Source: DAOTYE01 sp034434915
Lineage (GTDB): Bacteria; Chloroflexota; Dehalococcoidia; Dehalococcoidales; RBG-16-60-22
DNA: 9,320 bases
Assembly (NCBI GenBank): GCA_034434915.1
Contig: DAOTYE010000016.1
Coordinates: 1-9,320 of the forward strand
Direction: 5' to 3'
The notes beneath the pieces were generated by a model. It saw only the letters and a program-made list of their open reading frames with translations. It searched no databases and had not been told where the DNA came from. Below, piece by piece: positions 5,994 to 9,320 of the stretch (its first letter is position 1; every line of letters starts with the position of its first letter). Made by a program: the position numbers and the translations under genes.

Positions 5994-6932
5994 TTACTTA
6001 ATGCGGGCGAACTTCTGGATGGTTCTGGCGCCTTTGTCCACTTGCATGGCGGTGAAGGATACCTCACCCACGTAGATATCACCATGAGAGTCCACGGCGA
6101 TGGCGTGAGGGGCGAGGAATAAAGCCTCTTCCTTTTTCGTCCCGGTATTACCCCACTTAGCCAGCACTTTCCCGTCCATGGAAAGGACATACACCCGCAT
6201 GGCGAGCTCACAAACATAGACCAGACCGTTTTTTTCGTCTATGAAGAGGTCAGTGGGCCGGATGAAATCAGTCCACTGGTCAAGGAATTTGCCTTCAGAA
6301 TTAAAAATCTGGATGCGGTGGTTTTCCCTATCCGCCACCCACACTCTTCCTTTTTTGTCCACCTTTAAGTTATGAGGGAGGCGGAACTGCCCCGGCTTGC
6401 CTCCGGGCTCTCCCCAGGAGATGAGCAATTTGCCGTCTTTAGAGAATTTATGAACGCGGGCATTGCCATAGCCATCAGCGACATAGATGTCACCATCTGG
6501 ACCAATATCCACGCCGGTGGGGCGGTTAAAAGGCGGCGTGCCGCGCTGAATTTTACCCAGGCTCTCCCAGAAGTCAAACGTGCGCACATAGCCATTGTCT
6601 GTGGCTTTTCCTTTCTCCCCCAGCGTCATGATAAGCTTACCCTCCGGAGTGAACTTGGCGACGATGTGGTTGCGGTCATCAGTGCAATAGATGGCGCCAT
6701 CCGGACCGATGCAGGCACCGTGAGCGCGATTAAAAAATCCTTCCCCCCATGAATTGAGCCGGTTGCCATTGCGGTCAAAGACCATTATGGGACGAGGACT
6801 GCGGTTCAGCACATAGACCCGGTCCTCTTTATCAATGGCGATACCGCCCACATCCAGGAATGATTCCCCCTGGGGCAGTTTTGCCCACCCGTCAACCAGT
6901 TCATATTGATATTCCCCTGAGCCATACGGCAT
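5994..6932 (-). CDS. Six-bladed NHL/PAL-like beta-propeller, possible alpha-hydroxyglycine-type lyase releasing glyoxylate
   Basis: 312 residues from the ATG at 6932, which has AAGGAGG ten bases upstream; an ATG at 6986 in frame adds 18 atypical residues and has no such site. There is no signal peptide, so it is likely cytosolic. NHL-type repeats are clear: NRPTGVDIGPDGDIYVADGY (136-155), LPHNLKVDKKGRVWVADREN (185-204), APHAIAVDSHGDIYVGE (274-290). The middle resembles the lyase domain (PAL) of peptide-amidating enzyme: DGYGNARV against DGYCNSRI, and ADRENHRIQIF against ADRENGRIQCF. His71, His187 and His276 fall at the three PAL zinc positions, Tyr155 and Arg202 at the catalytic ones, and Arg44 possibly at another. 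PAL splits alpha-hydroxyglycine derivatives into an amide and glyoxylate. Alternatives are a lactonase-like propeller or a non-enzymatic NHL protein. It is the first gene of the leftward operon. Confidence 0.85.
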   Translation of the reverse strand: MPYGSGEYQYELVDGWAKLPQGESFLDVGGIAIDKEDRVYVLNRSPRPIMVFDRNGNRLNSWGEGFFNRAHGACIGPDGAIYCTDDRNHIVAKFTPEGKLIMTLGEKGKATDNGYVRTFDFWESLGKIQRGTPPFNRPTGVDIGPDGDIYVADGYGNARVHKFSKDGKLLISWGEPGGKPGQFRLPHNLKVDKKGRVWVADRENHRIQIFNSEGKFLDQWTDFIRPTDLFIDEKNGLVYVCELAMRVYVLSMDGKVLAKWGNTGTKKEEALFLAPHAIAVDSHGDIYVGEVSFTAMQVDKGARTIQKFARIK

Positions 6933-6976
6933 GTCTGAAAGACCTCCTTTTCTGAAGACTTTTCTATGCCTTGACA

Positions 6977-7005
6977 AGATTAGCACGTGGGTAGCAGACT
7001 GTCAA
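6977..7005 (-). promoter_or_regulatory. Candidate promoter of the propeller-kinase operon
   Basis: On the minus strand a perfect TTGACA (7005-7000) is followed by 17 bases and TAATCT (6982-6977), a weak -10. Transcription would begin near 6970, about 38 bases before the ATG at 6932, leaving room for the AAGGAGG site at 6943-6949. The -35 lies inside an inverted repeat. Confidence 0.5.
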
Positions 7006-7013
7006 CCTGACAG
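6999..7013. promoter_or_regulatory. Candidate operator, inverted repeat over the leftward -35
   Basis: CTGTCA (6999-7004) and TGACAG (7008-7013) are exact inverted copies separated by three bases. The element covers the -35 hexamer of the leftward promoter and lies upstream of the rightward promoter. That is a good place for a dimeric repressor, for example a GntR-type regulator, to sense a pathway acid. No regulator gene is in the window. Confidence 0.45.
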
Positions 7014-7066
7014 CAACTGAGTTCTCTTTATTGCTAAGAGCATCACCAGCACAGGCGAGAAGCGTA

Positions 7067-7095
7067 TTGTAAAATCGGCGTCAAGCGAGTAAAAT
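7067..7095 (+). promoter_or_regulatory. Candidate promoter of the LarA-like gene
   Basis: TTGTAA (7067-7072, four of six to the -35 consensus), 17 bases, then TAAAAT (7090-7095, five of six to the -10). Start of transcription would be near 7102, with AGGAGG at 7118-7123 and the ATG at 7129. Confidence 0.45.
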
Positions 7096-7128
7096 AGGTG
7101 AAAATTGACTTAGCAGCAGGAGGTTGAT

Positions 7129-8415
7129 ATGCCAGCCAGTGTAAAGAAAGTAAAAGTCCCGGTAAAGCCCTACTATGGTGATGAAGAAATGGAAATAAGC
7201 TTCCCGGCTTCATGGGAAGTTAATGTCTGCCGGATGAACGGGCATGATGCTCCTCCATTGACTGAAGCCCAGATGCGCAAAGCTTTTGCTAATCCCATCG
7301 GGAGCAAACGGATACGGGACCTGGCAAAAGGTAAGAAAGAGGTTGCCATTCTGTTTGATGATTTGTCACGGGGCACGCCGGCTTCAGTGATAGTTCCTTT
7401 TGTGCTGGAGGAGCTTGCTGAGGCGGGCATTAAGGATGAAAACATCCGGTTTATCGCCGCCTTCGGTGCCCACGGCGCGATGAACAACTGGGAGTTTACT
7501 CAGAAGCTGGGCGCTGATATCGTCAGACGTTTCCTCGTCTATAATCACAACCCCTATGAGAACTGTACGCCGCTGGGCATCACCAAATTCGGGACGACGG
7601 TAGCCATCAACAGCGAGTTTATGGCATGCGATGTCAAGATTGGAATCGGCTCCATTGTGCCGCACCCTTACGGTTTTGGCGGCGGGTATAAAATCATCCT
7701 GCCCGGCATTGCTTCTATTGACACCATAGATGCCAATCACGCCCGCCTCAAGCATTCTCCCTCTGTGTTCATGAGCAACTTTGAGGAAAATGTGATTATG
7801 CAGGACATCATTGAGACCGGAAAGATGTCCGGTCTGCAAATCAAAGTGGACGCCATCATGAATCTCAAGCGTGAAGTCACCGCCCTTTTTGTGGGCGACC
7901 CGCTGGCGGAACAGCTGGAGGGTATTAAGCTTGCCCGGAAGCACTATGCTACCAAAATGGTGAAAGACATGGATATCGTGGTGGCGAACTGCTACATGAA
8001 AGCCAATGAAATGGTGCTGGCTTTGCCCATTGCCGCGCCGCTTTTATCTCAGAAGGGTGGGGACATGGTGGTGATGTCAGTTTACCCGGCGGGGCAAATC
8101 TGTCACTACTTCGGGCGGAGCTTCGGCAAGAAATTTGGCGGCAGAGGATGGAGCGTGCCCGGACCGGGGAGCCGGCAGGCATGTCTGCCGGGCGCTACCA
8201 AGAAGCTGACCATCATGGTGCCTTATCCGGACAGGACCGGCGCTGACTGGGTGGTGCCTTACGAGCTGGTTAACTGGGCGCATAGCTGGGATGAGGTGAT
8301 TAAAGACCTGGAGAGCAGATATGGCAGTAAAGCCAGGGTGGCAGTCATCCCGGATGCTACCGTTCAGTATTTCCCGGAAGCTCTGGAAAGAGTGTGTGAG
8401 CCGGTCTCAGACTAA
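7129..8415 (+). CDS. LarA-like (DUF2088) nickel-pincer 2-hydroxyacid racemase/epimerase
   Basis: 428 residues, the size of lactate racemase LarA and its homologues. These use a nickel-pincer nucleotide to take and return a hydride, interconverting epimers of 2-hydroxy acids (lactate, malate, 2-hydroxyglutarate, gluconate). Expected residues by alignment from memory: Asp78 and Arg81 in DDLSRGTP; His115 in AFGAHGAMN; His179 in GSIVPHPYGFGGGYK; Lys188, the likely cofactor attachment; and His204 in DANHA, the likely nickel ligand 16 residues later, as in LarA. The usual HRP after the first His is HGA. No cofactor-making genes (larB, larC, larE) are in the window, so these would have to be elsewhere. 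The ATG at 7129 has AGGAGG at five bases. Divergence from the sugar-acid operon suggests a sugar-acid or hydroxyacid substrate; lactate itself is not indicated. Confidence 0.88.
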   Translation: MPASVKKVKVPVKPYYGDEEMEISFPASWEVNVCRMNGHDAPPLTEAQMRKAFANPIGSKRIRDLAKGKKEVAILFDDLSRGTPASVIVPFVLEELAEAGIKDENIRFIAAFGAHGAMNNWEFTQKLGADIVRRFLVYNHNPYENCTPLGITKFGTTVAINSEFMACDVKIGIGSIVPHPYGFGGGYKIILPGIASIDTIDANHARLKHSPSVFMSNFEENVIMQDIIETGKMSGLQIKVDAIMNLKREVTALFVGDPLAEQLEGIKLARKHYATKMVKDMDIVVANCYMKANEMVLALPIAAPLLSQKGGDMVVMSVYPAGQICHYFGRSFGKKFGGRGWSVPGPGSRQACLPGATKKLTIMVPYPDRTGADWVVPYELVNWAHSWDEVIKDLESRYGSKARVAVIPDATVQYFPEALERVCEPVSD

Positions 8416-8420
8416 GCTGA

Positions 8421-9320
8421 CTATTTTAAGAACTCTTTCTCAAAATCAGTCTGGGCGGCATCCAGCAGGTCAAAGGCGGCGTCAATCTCCGCTTCCGTAA
8501 TGATATAGGGTGGGGAGACGAGGTAATGGTCTCCCCTCACGCCATTGTCCACGCCGGTGGTGGGATAGACCATGCATCCCTTCTCCATAGCTATTTTCTG
8601 GAAGCGGTTTGCCGCTCTCAGCCTGGGGTCAAAAGGCTCTTTAGTTTTCTTGTTTTTCACCAGCTCAATGCCCATGAGCAGTCCTTTGCCGCGGATATCG
8701 CCCACTGAGGGATGATGGGATAGCTTTTCCCGGGCGACTTTGAAGAAGTATTCGCCCAGTCTGGCACTGCGCTCTACCAGCTTTTCTGACTCAATAATCT
8801 CCAGCACGGCGATGGCGGCGGCGGCGGAGACGGGGTTGCCCTCCATGGTGAAGCCGTGGATGAAAGGCGTCCCGGTTTCGTCAAAGACCTTGCCGATTTT
8901 CCTGGCGATGAGGACCGCCGCCATTGGGGTATAGCCGCCGGTCATGCTCTTGGCGACGGTCATCATATCCGGCTGGACGTTCCAGTGGTTGATCCCGAAC
9001 CATTTGCCGGTGCGCCCGAAGCCGCAGATGACCTCATCATCAATCATGAGGATGTCATGCTTATCGCAGATTTCCCGAATCATGGGATAGTACTCCGGGA
9101 CAGGCACCATGCAGGCGGTGCCGGCACCGCCGATTGACTCGCACATGAACGCGGCGACGTATTGTGCTCCCACCTGGTTGATAAGCTCATCCAGCGCTTT
9201 GGCACATTTGAGGTCGCACTTCGGGTAGGTCAGGTCGTAAGCACAGCGGTAGCAGAGGGGCGCCGGAATCTTGGGCCAGTTATGGAGAAGCAGACCGAAC
9301 TTGGTGCGGCGGATGACGTG
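8421..9320 (-). CDS. Class III (PLP) aminotransferase, C-terminal 299 residues; start lies beyond the right edge
   Basis: The frame is open to the window edge, so the N-terminal part (about 150 residues in this family) is missing. A GTG at 9173 is internal to the protein and not a start. Visible are the PLP motif IDDEVICGFGRTGKWFG (93-109 of the fragment), with the Asp that pairs with the pyridine nitrogen, and Lys124 in VAKSMTGGYTPMAAV, which forms the Schiff base. Next are THE FIHGFTMEGNPVSAAAA region (substrate/phosphate side) and RGKGLLMGIEL near the C-terminal domain. A Cys-rich stretch CYRCAYDLTYPKCDLKC (23-39) precedes the core. The family moves amino groups from omega- or alpha-amino acids to pyruvate, 2-oxoglutarate or glyoxylate. 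Its stop lies five bases from the LarA-like stop, tail to tail, so it belongs to a different transcript and its link to the operon is uncertain. Confidence 0.92.
   Translation of the reverse strand, partial: HVIRRTKFGLLLHNWPKIPAPLCYRCAYDLTYPKCDLKCAKALDELINQVGAQYVAAFMCESIGGAGTACMVPVPEYYPMIREICDKHDILMIDDEVICGFGRTGKWFGINHWNVQPDMMTVAKSMTGGYTPMAAVLIARKIGKVFDETGTPFIHGFTMEGNPVSAAAAIAVLEIIESEKLVERSARLGEYFFKVAREKLSHHPSVGDIRGKGLLMGIELVKNKKTKEPFDPRLRAANRFQKIAMEKGCMVYPTTGVDNGVRGDHYLVSPPYIITEAEIDAAFDLLDAAQTDFEKEFLK

Noticed and set aside
6971..6976. TTGACA on the plus strand as -35 for the LarA-like gene
   Set aside because: No acceptable -10 lies 16-18 bases downstream; the pair at 7067 and 7090 fits better.
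6933..6986. Upstream start of the propeller gene at 6986
   Set aside because: It would add 18 residues without homology and overlap the predicted promoter start; the ATG at 6932 has a strong ribosome site.
7384..7944. 186-residue minus-strand open frame
   Set aside because: Antisense to the LarA-like gene, with no ribosome site or family resemblance.
8416..8420. Bidirectional terminator between the convergent genes
   Set aside because: Only five bases separate the stops and I see no stem with a T run there.
8421..9173. Aminotransferase starting at GTG 9173
   Set aside because: The frame continues with family-like sequence to the window edge, so the gene is cut by the window rather than short.

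Overview
The window reads as one catabolic locus from a bacterium of middling GC. Every boundary is intact except at the two window edges. Nothing fixes the taxon. The alanine-proline linker behind the lipobox of the binding protein, the TRAP system, a LarA-like protein and a cytosolic PAL-like propeller together remind me of uncultured Dehalococcoidia-type Chloroflexota from sediment or groundwater. That is an impression, not a result.

Layout. Seven genes run leftward on the minus strand in the order of transcription: a PAL/NHL-type six-bladed propeller (6932-5994), a PfkB-family sugar or sugar-acid kinase (5967-4975), a tripartite TRAP transporter made of dctP (4733-3537), dctQ (3412-2873) and dctM (2870-1533), an HpcH/HpaI-family aldolase (1429-608), and the N-terminal 193 residues of a D-2-hydroxyacid dehydrogenase (580 to beyond the left edge). 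A LarA-like (DUF2088) racemase/epimerase gene (7129-8415) diverges rightward. It converges, five bases apart, with the C-terminal 299 residues of a class III aminotransferase coming in on the minus strand from beyond the right edge.

Control signals. The 196-base divergent gap carries a candidate promoter for each side. A 15-base inverted repeat overlaps the -35 of the leftward promoter. A second good promoter (TTGACA, 17 bases, TAATAT) lies directly after the kinase stop and would give dctP a leader of about 200 bases. Two long perfect stem-loops sit inside the operon, after dctP and before the aldolase. Neither is followed by a U tract, so they look like processing or stability elements rather than terminators. 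No gene-free stretch exceeds 300 bases; the longest is 241 bases (4734-4974).

How the genes may work together. The transporter would import an organic or sugar acid. The kinase, aldolase and dehydrogenase handle 2-keto and 2-hydroxy acids, and the LarA-like protein would interconvert hydroxyacid epimers. The most notable gene is the propeller. It keeps the residues that, from memory, bind zinc and catalyse the reaction in peptidyl-alpha-hydroxyglycine alpha-amidating lyase, an enzyme that releases glyoxylate. A glyoxylate-forming step next to a D-2-hydroxyacid dehydrogenase, an HpaI-type aldolase and a class III aminotransferase suggests an undescribed route. The substrate cannot be read from the sequence.
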